Source: Marinifilum sp965230805 (lineage in GTDB: Bacteria > Bacteroidota > Bacteroidia > Bacteroidales > Marinifilaceae). Taken from it: a DNA stretch of 64,000 bases. The notes beneath the pieces are model-generated. The model worked only from the letters and a program-made list of their open reading frames with translations, was not told where the DNA came from and did no database searches. Positions 50,297 through 58,428 of this stretch are shown one piece after another. The position numbers were made by a program, and so were the translations under genes. The stretch lies in NCBI RefSeq assembly GCF_965230805.1, contig NZ_OZ246019.1, positions 2,604,001-2,668,000 on the forward strand, written 5' to 3'. Each line of letters starts with the position of its first letter. The first letter of the stretch is position 1.

Positions 50297-50392
50297 ATGT
50301 TTAAATTTGTTAAAACACTTCTAGCTCCTGTTATTGCTATGTTTTTAGTGCATATAGATTTTTCTTATCAAGATCATGATGCTTATTTATAA
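50297..50392 (+). CDS. Candidate 31-residue hydrophobic small protein
   Basis: A short frame begins MFKFVKTLLAPVIAMFLVHI and ends in a polar tail. It reads like a single-helix membrane peptide with a positively charged start. A -7 element lies upstream at 50255. Nothing else supports it, and the length makes chance likely. Confidence 0.25.
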   Translation: MFKFVKTLLAPVIAMFLVHIDFSYQDHDAYL

Positions 50393-50655
50393 TAACTATG
50401 TGAAATATAGGAGCGCTTATTAATGTATAGATAATCATCTGTTTTAATGGATGCTTGCGGATAGTTTGTTATGATTCTTGATTATTCGATACATTTTACT
50501 AGCATCTTTTCACTAAAAACACGCCTTTAAATAGATGGAGCGTACAAGCCAAAAGAAGAAATGCACGAGCCAAAAGTAACTACTACAAAATTTAAGATGA
50601 TGCGCTTGGCTTAAAACAACAGATGCACAAAGTTTGAGACAATTGGCTCGATACA
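50393..50655. other. Gene-free spacer before the 610-bp repeat
   Basis: About 260 bases show no coding frame with plausible composition. Similarity to the 610-bp repeat copy 1 starts only at 50656. Confidence 0.4.
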
Positions 50656-51265
50656 TTTTAATGTACACAATCTCTTTCACCAGGCACGCTTTAATAAACA
50701 GAATCTGCCATTTATGCGTGTAAAATGTTGTCACATCCCTAAGGCTAGGCGCCGTTTCCCTATCTCTTGTCGCAATTTCCCCATCTCTTGTCGCAATCCC
50801 TAAATCTCATGTCGCAATGCTTTTATCTCTTGTCGCCATTTTTTTATCTCTTGTTGTTACTTCCCTATGGCTTGTCGCCACTTCCCTATCTCTTGTCGCC
50901 ACTTCCCTAAGGCTTGTCGTCGCTTCCCTATGGTTTGTCGGCAAACGCAAGCTGTTGGCAGACAGCGGAAAAGTGTGGATCATTGGCAACAATTCTCAAA
51001 GGACTACTTACCAATGATAAGTTAGAAGTACCGATTTACGAAATTTTGTAACTTGTCCGCAGAAAGATGATGGATTATGGCAGATGTGCATGAACGGAAG
51101 GTGAGATTACACCTGCAAACATAAAAGGACTTTCGAGTATTTTTATTTAGCCGATTACGAAAATTAGAGTTTACCAGCAGTAGTAACATTCTTTTGAAAT
51201 AGGATTATTCCCGACAATATTTATTTGTTCTGAGTTTTTTTCTATTTTTACATAAGCAAAAAACA
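50656..51265. repeat. 610-bp long repeat, copy 2 (inverted relative to 12786-13398)
   Basis: This block is the inverse of copy 1. It carries the same tail (50656-50729), the ten-unit 21-bp array (50730-50939) and the conserved non-repetitive part (50940 to about 51180). Toward 51265 similarity is lower but the words CTATTTTTACATAAGC are still shared. Its far end lies about 14 bases from the start of the HNH gene, so it may carry that operon's promoter or leader. Confidence 0.85.
50730..50939. repeat. Tandem array of ten 21-bp units (copy 2)
   Basis: Ten 21-base units in inverse orientation keep the same unit order as 13115-13324, unit by unit, with only a few substitutions (for example AAACC for AAGCC in the first unit and GGGGAAATT in the eighth). 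Equal unit number and order argue for duplication or gene conversion of the whole block and not for independent expansion. Confidence 0.88.
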
Positions 51266-51278
51266 AAGACTATTACTT

Positions 51279-52043
51279 ATGCGTAGCCCTAACTGGAGTG
51301 AGGAAGAACTCATTCTTGCTTTTAACCTCTATTTAAAAACTGAGTATCGAAAGATAACTCCAAGCAATCTCCAAATTATTGAGCTGGCCAATATTATTGG
51401 AAGAACTCCAGGTGCTGTAAGTTTTAAGTTATCAAATTTGGCGAGTTTAGACCCTGCGGTAAAAAGGGCAGGTAAAAAAGGACATGCCAATGCAGGCAAA
51501 GCAACCGAGGAGATTTTCGAAAAATTCCAGAACGACAGAGAAGGCTTAATATACCAAAGCGAAAAGATACTGGCCGAACGAGAAGGAAGAAGCCTCGAAA
51601 TGAAGTACGAAACAGAATTGCCAGAAGCAAACAATTTGGTAGGAGAAACCAAAGAACGATATGTGAAAACGCGAGTAAACCAAAACTTTTTCCGCCAGAT
51701 GATCCTTACCAACTACCAAAGCAAATGTGCGGTAACAGGCATTGACCTGCCACAGCTATTAATAGCCAGCCACATTTTACCATGGGCACAAAACAAGGCC
51801 GAACGCCTGAACCCCGAAAATGGCATTTGCCTTTCGGCACTCTACGACAAGGCTTTCGACCAACACCTAATAAGTTTCGATGAGGATTACCGACTTATCC
51901 TCTCAACAAAGCTGAAAGAACACTGCACCAAAACATACTACCAAACCCATTTCGGAAAACTGGAAGGACAGGAAATGCTCTTGCCCGATAAATGGTTGCC
52001 GAAGAGGGAGTTTTTGGAGTGGCATAGAATTAAGTTATTTTAG
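51279..52043 (+). CDS. HNH endonuclease (restriction-type) with N-terminal helical DNA-binding region
   Basis: The 254-residue protein begins with a helical segment WSEEELILAFNLYLKTEYRKITPSN...IIGRTPGAVSFKLSNLASLDP, which I take as a winged-helix/Myb-like DNA-binding part. The C-terminal half is an HNH domain: CAVTGIDLPQLLIASHILPWA (Cys near 150, His near 164), RLNPENGICLSALYDKAFD. This family is often annotated as a putative restriction endonuclease. It is the first gene of a tight operon, 15 bases before the GHKL protein. It is richer in G+C than the three genes after it (33 of 60 bases at 51781-51840). Confidence 0.88.
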   Translation: MRSPNWSEEELILAFNLYLKTEYRKITPSNLQIIELANIIGRTPGAVSFKLSNLASLDPAVKRAGKKGHANAGKATEEIFEKFQNDREGLIYQSEKILAEREGRSLEMKYETELPEANNLVGETKERYVKTRVNQNFFRQMILTNYQSKCAVTGIDLPQLLIASHILPWAQNKAERLNPENGICLSALYDKAFDQHLISFDEDYRLILSTKLKEHCTKTYYQTHFGKLEGQEMLLPDKWLPKREFLEWHRIKLF

Positions 52044-52058
52044 TAAAAAATCTATATT

Positions 52059-54665
52059 ATGAAACTAACATACAATCCTAGAATTCTAAAACAATTAGGT
52101 ACTGAATTAATTACGAAGGATGAAATTGCAATTTCAGAGTTAATTAAAAACTCTTATGATGCTAAGGCTGAAAATGTTACAATCCATTTCTTTGATAGTA
52201 TCGAAGACTTGAACCCAAAGAAATTTTTAGTGCCATTCTTCGGGAAGGTAGAGGAGTTGCTAATAGAGTCTTCATTTCAAAATTTAATGGTTATTGAAGA
52301 TGATGGTGAAGGAATGGATTATTTTAGATTAAAGAATGCTTTTTTTGAAGTTGGAACTACCTCTAAGTTTGATCAGATAAATGAAAATAATAAGGTTTTC
52401 CTAGGACAAAAAGGGATTGGACGTTTATCCGCTCAAAAAATAGCACCGATTCTTTGGATTGAAACATCAGATGGTAATGGAGATGTTAATTTGGTTCAAG
52501 TAGATTGGGAAAAATTTATTTCAGACAGGCAGTTTGATGCACCAGAATTCACCTATAAAAATATTAATAATAGATCCTTCACTAGGCTTTGGTTAATTTC
52601 GGACACTGACAAAAAGATAACCTTTGATAATTTTTTTGAAGAATTAATACAGCAGGAAAAAGATATTTGGGAAAATCCAGTAGGAGCTAGATTCAAAATA
52701 TTAAAAATTACTCCTTCTCTTCAATCTACAATAAGCTTTTTATACTCACCATTTGAAAAAGAAAAGTCACTTTTAAACCTCAAGTTTTTTTATAATGATA
52801 AAATAGTATCATCTAAATTTAATACAACAGCACTAGATGTTGCAGAATCAATTCACTCTTTTACACTTGAAGAGAAGGATAATGATGTTGTCTTAAAAAT
52901 GGAAATGAAAGTTAAACCATGGTTTATTGAGAGATTACATAGAAGTTGGATTAAAGAAAAGTTGTTGATTAGTAGTTATGTGAAAGATCATACGTTTTAT
53001 TCAATGGATATTTTGAAGCCTTTAAAGGAAAGGTATAAAAAGAACTTGTGTCTTGAATATTCTTTAAATGATTTAAACATTCGACTTAATAAAAAATGTA
53101 AAAATGAAATTGATTTTATTGAGCAACTTAGAAATTTAATACCTGTGATGGGTAAAGTATATTCCTTTAAACGGGATGCAGCTTTAAGAGGAATGGCCAT
53201 AAGATCTGCAATAGAGAATAATTATTTAGCGAATAGGGATAATAAGTCAATTGGTTTACCGGAACTATTAGAATCACATAATGGAATAAAACTTTTTAGG
53301 AATAAACATAGAATTGCAACATTAGGAAATAAAGATAATGACTGGTTAGAATTGCAACAGAAAAGGACAAAAGGACAACAGTTTTTTAGATTTGATATAG
53401 GTAATGTAATTGGATATGTTTCTGTAAATGACCCTAAACAAAAGTATATAACAGAAACCAGTTCTAGGGAACATCTTAATGAGAATGAGGTAACACAGGC
53501 ACTCCAAATAATGTTAGACTTCATCTTCAATGACATGTTTTATGAATTTTCTCGAACTGCTTCGCTAATTACAAAACAGATACTTGAGGAAAAAGGATTA
53601 ATTCCAAAGTCAAAGGAAAAGGAAGTTCAAGAAGCATCAAATCAAATCTCTGAACAATTAGTTGCTGCTAAAAAGGGATTAAAAGCATTTGAAGCAACAT
53701 TTAAAGTTTTAGAAAAAAATAAGGAGTTGGATACTCCAGATAAAATTGATGCAGCAAAAAGAATTATAAAGGAGATAAATACCATGTCATCTTCCTTTTC
53801 TGATACTATGAATGCATCTGTTCAATCTCTTAAGGATATTGACAAAATTTTAGCTATTGCTCGAGAAGAGCAAAACAGGATAAAAGTTGATGCATATAAT
53901 AACTATAAATTAATGGCTAATGGTTTGATTACAGAAACAATTACGCATGAGTTCCATTCGCTTATGCAAGACCAAGCTAGTGATGGTGATTATAAAGATA
54001 AGTTCAAAGGATTAAAGGATTATTTGTTAGATACAGAAGCGTACGACTTAAATAAACAGAATCTAAAGCCAATAGAAAATAAGTACAATTCAATGAATAA
54101 GAAATTCATTGAAATAGAATTGTTCTATAAATTTTTAGAGAAAACTTTCTTGTATAAAGGAACAATGGATGAGTTTGTCTCTGAAAATATTAAGAGTTTT
54201 CTTCAGAATAGTATTTTGGATAGGTATTCAGAAAGATTAGAGGAAAATGATATAGAATTAAGAGTTGATTTTGCAGATTTAGAGGTGTTAGTACCTAAAG
54301 GATCTTTAGTTCATATTTTTTATAACCTAATTGAAAATTCAATTTATTGGATTGGTTACAGACAGCGTCAAGCTATGTTAGATTCAACATATCAAAGAGA
54401 AGGAGAAGATTTTATTGAAGTTAGAAAAAAGGATGGAAATACTATTCAAATATTAGATTCTGGCACAGGAGTGTTGGAAGCTTTTCAATACACACTATTT
54501 CAACCATTACAATCAGGTAAAAAGTCTAATGGTAGAGGAATGGGGTTATACATTGTTAGTAATTTTTTGGATTCATTTGATTCTAAAATACGCCTAACGG
54601 ATGATGTTAATGAGTATGGGAATAGGTACATTTTTGAAATAGAATTTAACTCTCTAAAAAAATAA
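52059..54665 (+). CDS. Dual GHKL ATPase protein with MutL/MORC-like N-terminus and kinase-like C-terminus
   Basis: The 868-residue protein has two Bergerat-fold modules. The N-terminal one shows SELIKNSYDAKA (Glu27 to Asn31), DDGEGM at 81-86 and GQKGIGR at 116-122, as in Hsp90/MutL/MORC ATPases. A coiled-coil region follows at about 505-620. Then comes ETITHEFHSLM near 625-635, which looks like a histidine-kinase H-box. The C-terminal HATPase has FYNLIENSIYW near 755, LDSGTGV near 800 and GRGMGLYIV near 830. No membrane helix is seen. The next gene starts two bases after the stop. It is clearly AT-rich. Confidence 0.85.
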   Translation: MKLTYNPRILKQLGTELITKDEIAISELIKNSYDAKAENVTIHFFDSIEDLNPKKFLVPFFGKVEELLIESSFQNLMVIEDDGEGMDYFRLKNAFFEVGTTSKFDQINENNKVFLGQKGIGRLSAQKIAPILWIETSDGNGDVNLVQVDWEKFISDRQFDAPEFTYKNINNRSFTRLWLISDTDKKITFDNFFEELIQQEKDIWENPVGARFKILKITPSLQSTISFLYSPFEKEKSLLNLKFFYNDKIVSSKFNTTALDVAESIHSFTLEEKDNDVVLKMEMKVKPWFIERLHRSWIKEKLLISSYVKDHTFYSMDILKPLKERYKKNLCLEYSLNDLNIRLNKKCKNEIDFIEQLRNLIPVMGKVYSFKRDAALRGMAIRSAIENNYLANRDNKSIGLPELLESHNGIKLFRNKHRIATLGNKDNDWLELQQKRTKGQQFFRFDIGNVIGYVSVNDPKQKYITETSSREHLNENEVTQALQIMLDFIFNDMFYEFSRTASLITKQILEEKGLIPKSKEKEVQEASNQISEQLVAAKKGLKAFEATFKVLEKNKELDTPDKIDAAKRIIKEINTMSSSFSDTMNASVQSLKDIDKILAIAREEQNRIKVDAYNNYKLMANGLITETITHEFHSLMQDQASDGDYKDKFKGLKDYLLDTEAYDLNKQNLKPIENKYNSMNKKFIEIELFYKFLEKTFLYKGTMDEFVSENIKSFLQNSILDRYSERLEENDIELRVDFADLEVLVPKGSLVHIFYNLIENSIYWIGYRQRQAMLDSTYQREGEDFIEVRKKDGNTIQILDSGTGVLEAFQYTLFQPLQSGKKSNGRGMGLYIVSNFLDSFDSKIRLTDDVNEYGNRYIFEIEFNSLKK

Positions 54666-54667
54666 GA

Positions 54668-56833
54668 ATGATACACGAAGTAGTTAATGATTTTAATATT
54701 GAAAGCCTAATAATTATTGAAGATAGTATTGCGTGTATTGAACAAGTTGAAGAGGCATTAACAAAATTTTGTTTGAGCAATTCTGAAACAACAAATAAGA
54801 TTATAGGTAATCTGTTGTTGTTTGAGCTAGGTAATATTGCTGAAGGTTTGATAGAACTTAAATATCTAACAGACAAATATTGTGATGATGAAACTAGTAG
54901 AGAGCTCCTATTAAATATGGAGTTATGCCGCTTTTTTGAGAAGAATGGGCTTCCGGAATATGAACAAGTTTTAAAGTATGTTTCATTATTAGAAAAGGAA
55001 TATTCAAAATATAAAAATGTTTTTAAAAAACATGGAGTTGCTGGGTTTGGTGGTGAATATGAGAAGATTGTAGGAGATATATTGTATAAGAAAGAGTTGG
55101 GGTTGACAATATTTGACTCAACAGGTAATTTTAAGGAAATTTGTGAGATATTAAAAAGGGAATCTCGAGGATGGAGTCTTGCAATAATAGATAAAAAATT
55201 AAAAGGTGGAGATGATGGAAAAGCATTTGCAATAGATCTATACAAATTCTGTTCAGAGAATAACATTCACTTTTCATCAGTAATATTAACTTCAAATTTT
55301 GAAGAAACCGTAAAAATAGAAGCAAAAGACTATTTTATAACCGAAATTGAGAAGGGATCAAATGATATTGAAGCGGAATTGGTTTCTACTTTAGCTCAAA
55401 GTGCTTATGTGTCTATGTTTAATGGAGTAAAGAATAAATCAAGAGAAGCTATTGATGAAGCCTTTAAACTTGTTTTGGGAAACTCTAACAACATTGCTAA
55501 AATTATATATCAATCAAAGAATGAAGGAATTTCTTCGTTTGATGCAATTTTAGATTCGTTCAATCTTGCCCATACATTTAAATTATCAAATAAAATAAAT
55601 CAAACTTTTAAGCATGATTTTTTAATGGCCAATAGTATTAATACTAATGCTTTTCAAAATCATATGGGTTTGGAAGATATTAGCGAAGACCTTAAGCAAT
55701 TAAATTGTTTTGAGATTTTTGATTATTCAATTAATAAAAAATACTCTCCAATTGGTAATGGTGATGTTTTTAAAATTGAAGATGAATATTACGTTCTGAT
55801 GGCTCAATCTTGCGATGTTTCATTACGAGCTTCAAATAATAAGCGAAAACTTAAAAATGCAGATCTTGTAAGGATTAAATTTAGAGAAGGGATTTTAGAG
55901 AATAAATATGTAATAGATGTTAATGAAAGCGAGAGTGTAGTTAGATTAAATTATTTTAAATCGGAAGGAATATTTGGTTCTATTTCTGTGAAGTTTAATG
56001 ATATTAAGACGTGTGATTATGTGGTTTTAGATCTTTGCTCTTATAACAATGATGGCAAGTCATCTATTGAAATAAATACAGATTTGGGTGGTGAAGTAGC
56101 AAATGTATTAGCTAGCAATAGAATCGAGTACTACAATGACATAAATAGAATGCTAAATGAGGTAAAGGATATTGAAATTCCTCAAATTATTACGCAACAT
56201 TTGAATGATTTTAATATATGGAATGGTTCTATCGATGGTAGAACATTTAATTGGTCAGCAAATCGAGTTTGTAGAATTAAAGGTGAGTTCCTTTCCTCCT
56301 TATACAATGAATATAGTAAGTTTAAGAGTAGAGTAGGCTTAAATAATTTATTTCCAGCAGCTGAAATAGCTGTTCTGAAAAAAATATATGTCAGTTACCC
56401 TTCGAATCATTTAGAAAGGGCATATGATATAAACTTATGGGAATCAAAAGGAAATAGGTTCATTAAATTAGATGAGCTGACTTCTAAGATTTATGGAGAT
56501 TTTAATGTCTTAGGTTTTTTAGATCTTCCAGAGGAAATTAAAATAGAGGAATCTAAAAAATATAAACTAATTCAGTCTGATGATAAGCTTAGATTGGAGC
56601 TAGCGTACTATAATCATGTTAAGAATTTACCGCATAGGAAATCCCGAATAACTTGTAGTGATTTGAAGTTAAAAAGTCAAGAACTTAAGACTGAAGAAGG
56701 AGAAACCATTTTGCCGAATAGAATAAATATTGCAAATATTAATGGGGGGATAATAGTTGAAGAAGAAAATAAAATCATTAAACTTGACGGCGGAATATTA
56801 CAAGTTGGAGAATGTCAAGATCAAACAAAATAA
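54668..56833 (+). CDS. Large protein with split receiver-like domain, probable partner of the GHKL protein
   Basis: The 721-residue protein begins with NIESLIIIEDS (13-20), like the acidic pocket of a receiver domain. After an inserted helical stretch of about 110 residues the fold seems to resume: LTIFDSTGNFKEICEILK, GWSLAIIDKKLKGGDDG with a candidate phospho-acceptor Asp, SVILTSN with the Ser/Thr position, and ITEIEKG with the conserved Lys. The middle region has YVLMAQSCDVSLR. The remaining 450 residues are unlike anything I know. The start overlaps the operon spacing (two bases after the previous stop), and the methyltransferase gene overlaps its end by 22 bases. G+C is low (18 of 60 bases at 54781-54840). 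Confidence 0.8.
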   Translation: MIHEVVNDFNIESLIIIEDSIACIEQVEEALTKFCLSNSETTNKIIGNLLLFELGNIAEGLIELKYLTDKYCDDETSRELLLNMELCRFFEKNGLPEYEQVLKYVSLLEKEYSKYKNVFKKHGVAGFGGEYEKIVGDILYKKELGLTIFDSTGNFKEICEILKRESRGWSLAIIDKKLKGGDDGKAFAIDLYKFCSENNIHFSSVILTSNFEETVKIEAKDYFITEIEKGSNDIEAELVSTLAQSAYVSMFNGVKNKSREAIDEAFKLVLGNSNNIAKIIYQSKNEGISSFDAILDSFNLAHTFKLSNKINQTFKHDFLMANSINTNAFQNHMGLEDISEDLKQLNCFEIFDYSINKKYSPIGNGDVFKIEDEYYVLMAQSCDVSLRASNNKRKLKNADLVRIKFREGILENKYVIDVNESESVVRLNYFKSEGIFGSISVKFNDIKTCDYVVLDLCSYNNDGKSSIEINTDLGGEVANVLASNRIEYYNDINRMLNEVKDIEIPQIITQHLNDFNIWNGSIDGRTFNWSANRVCRIKGEFLSSLYNEYSKFKSRVGLNNLFPAAEIAVLKKIYVSYPSNHLERAYDINLWESKGNRFIKLDELTSKIYGDFNVLGFLDLPEEIKIEESKKYKLIQSDDKLRLELAYYNHVKNLPHRKSRITCSDLKLKSQELKTEEGETILPNRINIANINGGIIVEEENKIIKLDGGILQVGECQDQTK

Positions 56834-57966
56834 TATCACTTTTTTCAGGAGGCGGATTTCTTGATTTAGGTTTCATAAATAATGGCTTTAAAATTGAAAG
56901 AGCGCATGAAATTCATGAACCATTTATTGATGCCTATAATGCTAGTTTGAATTCTTACTTTGAGAAATCTGAAAATTTCTTTGTAAAGAGTAAAATCTCT
57001 TTCCATAATCCGATAACACAAGCAGCAGATCTTTCATCCGCAAATATTCAAAATGAATTACGTAATGAATTTCATGGTATTTCGGGCATAATAGGTGGTC
57101 CTCCTTGTCAAGATTTTTCAATTGGAGGGTCTAACCTTGGTATGGATGGAGAGAGAGGAAAGTTAATTTTTGCTTATTCAAATATTGTGAATAAGGTTCG
57201 TCCTAGCTTTATCTTTTTTGAAAACGTAGAAGGTCTAATCAAAACAAGGAGGCACAAAATTGGTTTTGATTCATTATTAAGAAGACTAAAAAGCTATGGA
57301 TATTGTGTATGGTATAAAGTTTTGAATTCTCTTGAATACGGTATACCTCAAGATCGTCCACGAATAGCTTTAGTAGGCTTTAAAAGAGAAATAGTTGAGA
57401 TCTTAGAAGCAAATGGTTATAGGAGGAAAATTAGAGATGATTATTATTCTGATCAATTAGTGTTTAGATTTCCTAAAGGTAATTTAATTGAACCTAAATC
57501 TTTGATTTGGCCTAAAAAATGGAAATTTGGCTCTGATATTATAGAAGATGAAATAGAGTTAATACCGAAGGAATATCGTTGTTTATTTGTGGAGGAAGTA
57601 TTTAAGTCAATTAAAAATGATGATCCAAATCAAAATGAACACTTTATCCCTAAATCAAATAAATTTCAATTTATAGAAGAGGGTGATACGAACAGAAAAT
57701 CATTTAAAAGGCTTCACAGGTATAGATTTAGTCCAACCGTAGCATATGGAAATAATGAAGTACATCTACACCCGACGCTTCCACGGAGATTGTCTGTTAG
57801 GGAAGCTCTAAGATTACAATCTGTGCCTGATGAATATGTACTTCCTAGTTCTGTTCCTTTGACGCATAAATTTAAATTAATAGGAAATGGAGTGCCCGTA
57901 AGGAAAGCAGAATTAATTGCAAGGGAAATAAGAAGAACACTCAATATTTATGAAAGGTTAAGATAA
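56812..57966 (+). CDS. C5-cytosine DNA methyltransferase
   Basis: The 384-residue enzyme carries the ordered motifs of C5-cytosine methylases: motif I LFSGGGFLDLGF (S-adenosylmethionine binding), motif IV GGPPCQDFS with the catalytic Cys, motif VI ENVEG, motif VIII QDRPRIALVGF, motif IX RRLSVREALRLQSVPDEY and motif X IGNGVP. It modifies a cytosine in a specific DNA site. The target-recognition region lies between VIII and IX and is unusual in length. It is the last gene of the four-gene operon and would protect host DNA from the HNH nuclease in a restriction-modification model. Confidence 0.93.
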   Translation: MSRSNKIISLFSGGGFLDLGFINNGFKIERAHEIHEPFIDAYNASLNSYFEKSENFFVKSKISFHNPITQAADLSSANIQNELRNEFHGISGIIGGPPCQDFSIGGSNLGMDGERGKLIFAYSNIVNKVRPSFIFFENVEGLIKTRRHKIGFDSLLRRLKSYGYCVWYKVLNSLEYGIPQDRPRIALVGFKREIVEILEANGYRRKIRDDYYSDQLVFRFPKGNLIEPKSLIWPKKWKFGSDIIEDEIELIPKEYRCLFVEEVFKSIKNDDPNQNEHFIPKSNKFQFIEEGDTNRKSFKRLHRYRFSPTVAYGNNEVHLHPTLPRRLSVREALRLQSVPDEYVLPSSVPLTHKFKLIGNGVPVRKAELIAREIRRTLNIYERLR

Positions 57967-58009
57967 TTAGTCCCCAAACGGGGCTTTTCTTATCATTACA
58001 CAAAAACCA

Positions 58010-58033
58010 AAGGGCAAGCCAAAACTTGCCCTT
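58010..58033 (+). terminator. Hairpin after the methyltransferase gene
   Basis: AAGGGCAAG at 58010-58018 pairs perfectly with CTTGCCCTT at 58025-58033, 44 bases after the stop codon. With the smaller CCCC/GGGG hairpin before it, it probably ends the operon. Confidence 0.6.
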
Positions 58034-58121
58034 CCCTATAAAATCTAAGACCTTTAATAGTATTCACTGTTTATTTTCTGCGTAAATCAGCGAATAGATT
58101 TGCGATATCTGCGAGAAACAT

Positions 58122-58250
58122 TTAAAAGCTCAATTTAAACACCACCAAATCCGCTTTATCTTCTAATCGGGTAGGGCTAATGGCTACATAATTATCAGCG
58201 GTAAGCGCAATGTCATTCAGTTTTACCAGAGCTTTTGCAAACTGCCCATT
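58122..58250 (-). pseudogene. Decayed 3' end of a beta-propeller protein gene
   Basis: The minus strand reads LVKLNDIALTADNYVAISPTRLEDKADLVVFKLSF and stop. This matches the C-terminus of the exported propeller protein at 22863-24878 (GVKLNDISLTDG...LGDKADLIVFKLNF). Upstream of about 58250 the similarity fades and no frame is open. It is the stub of a paralogue, probably cut when the operon to the left was inserted. Confidence 0.75.
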
Positions 58251-58428
58251 GATAAAATAAGAAGGAATTAATTCAGAATAATCAATAAATAGATGTCAAG
58301 GCTGGCACCTCTTATTGTTCTCGAAAAAAGCTTTGATGCTTCCCACTTGGCTAAGGGGATAAATACTTTACTGCTAAGAACCTCAGGCCTTACTTATGCT
58401 TCTTCCCATATCTTATTTTTGCGCAAAA

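Larger units (their letters stand above)
57967..58428. other. Spacer after the methyltransferase operon
   Basis: This 460-base stretch holds two hairpins: CCCC-AAAC-GGGG (57972-57983) followed by a T-rich run, and AAGGGCAAG/CTTGCCCTT (58010-58033). It also holds a Bacteroidota-type spacer word near 58080 and the decayed gene fragment at 58122-58250. No intact gene is supported. A 73-codon frame at 58293 has no coding features. Confidence 0.5.

Noticed and set aside
51279..57966. BREX, DISARM, CBASS or Thoeris assignment
   Set aside because: No PglX/BrxC, helicase, nucleotidyltransferase, TIR or SIR2 protein is present among the four genes.
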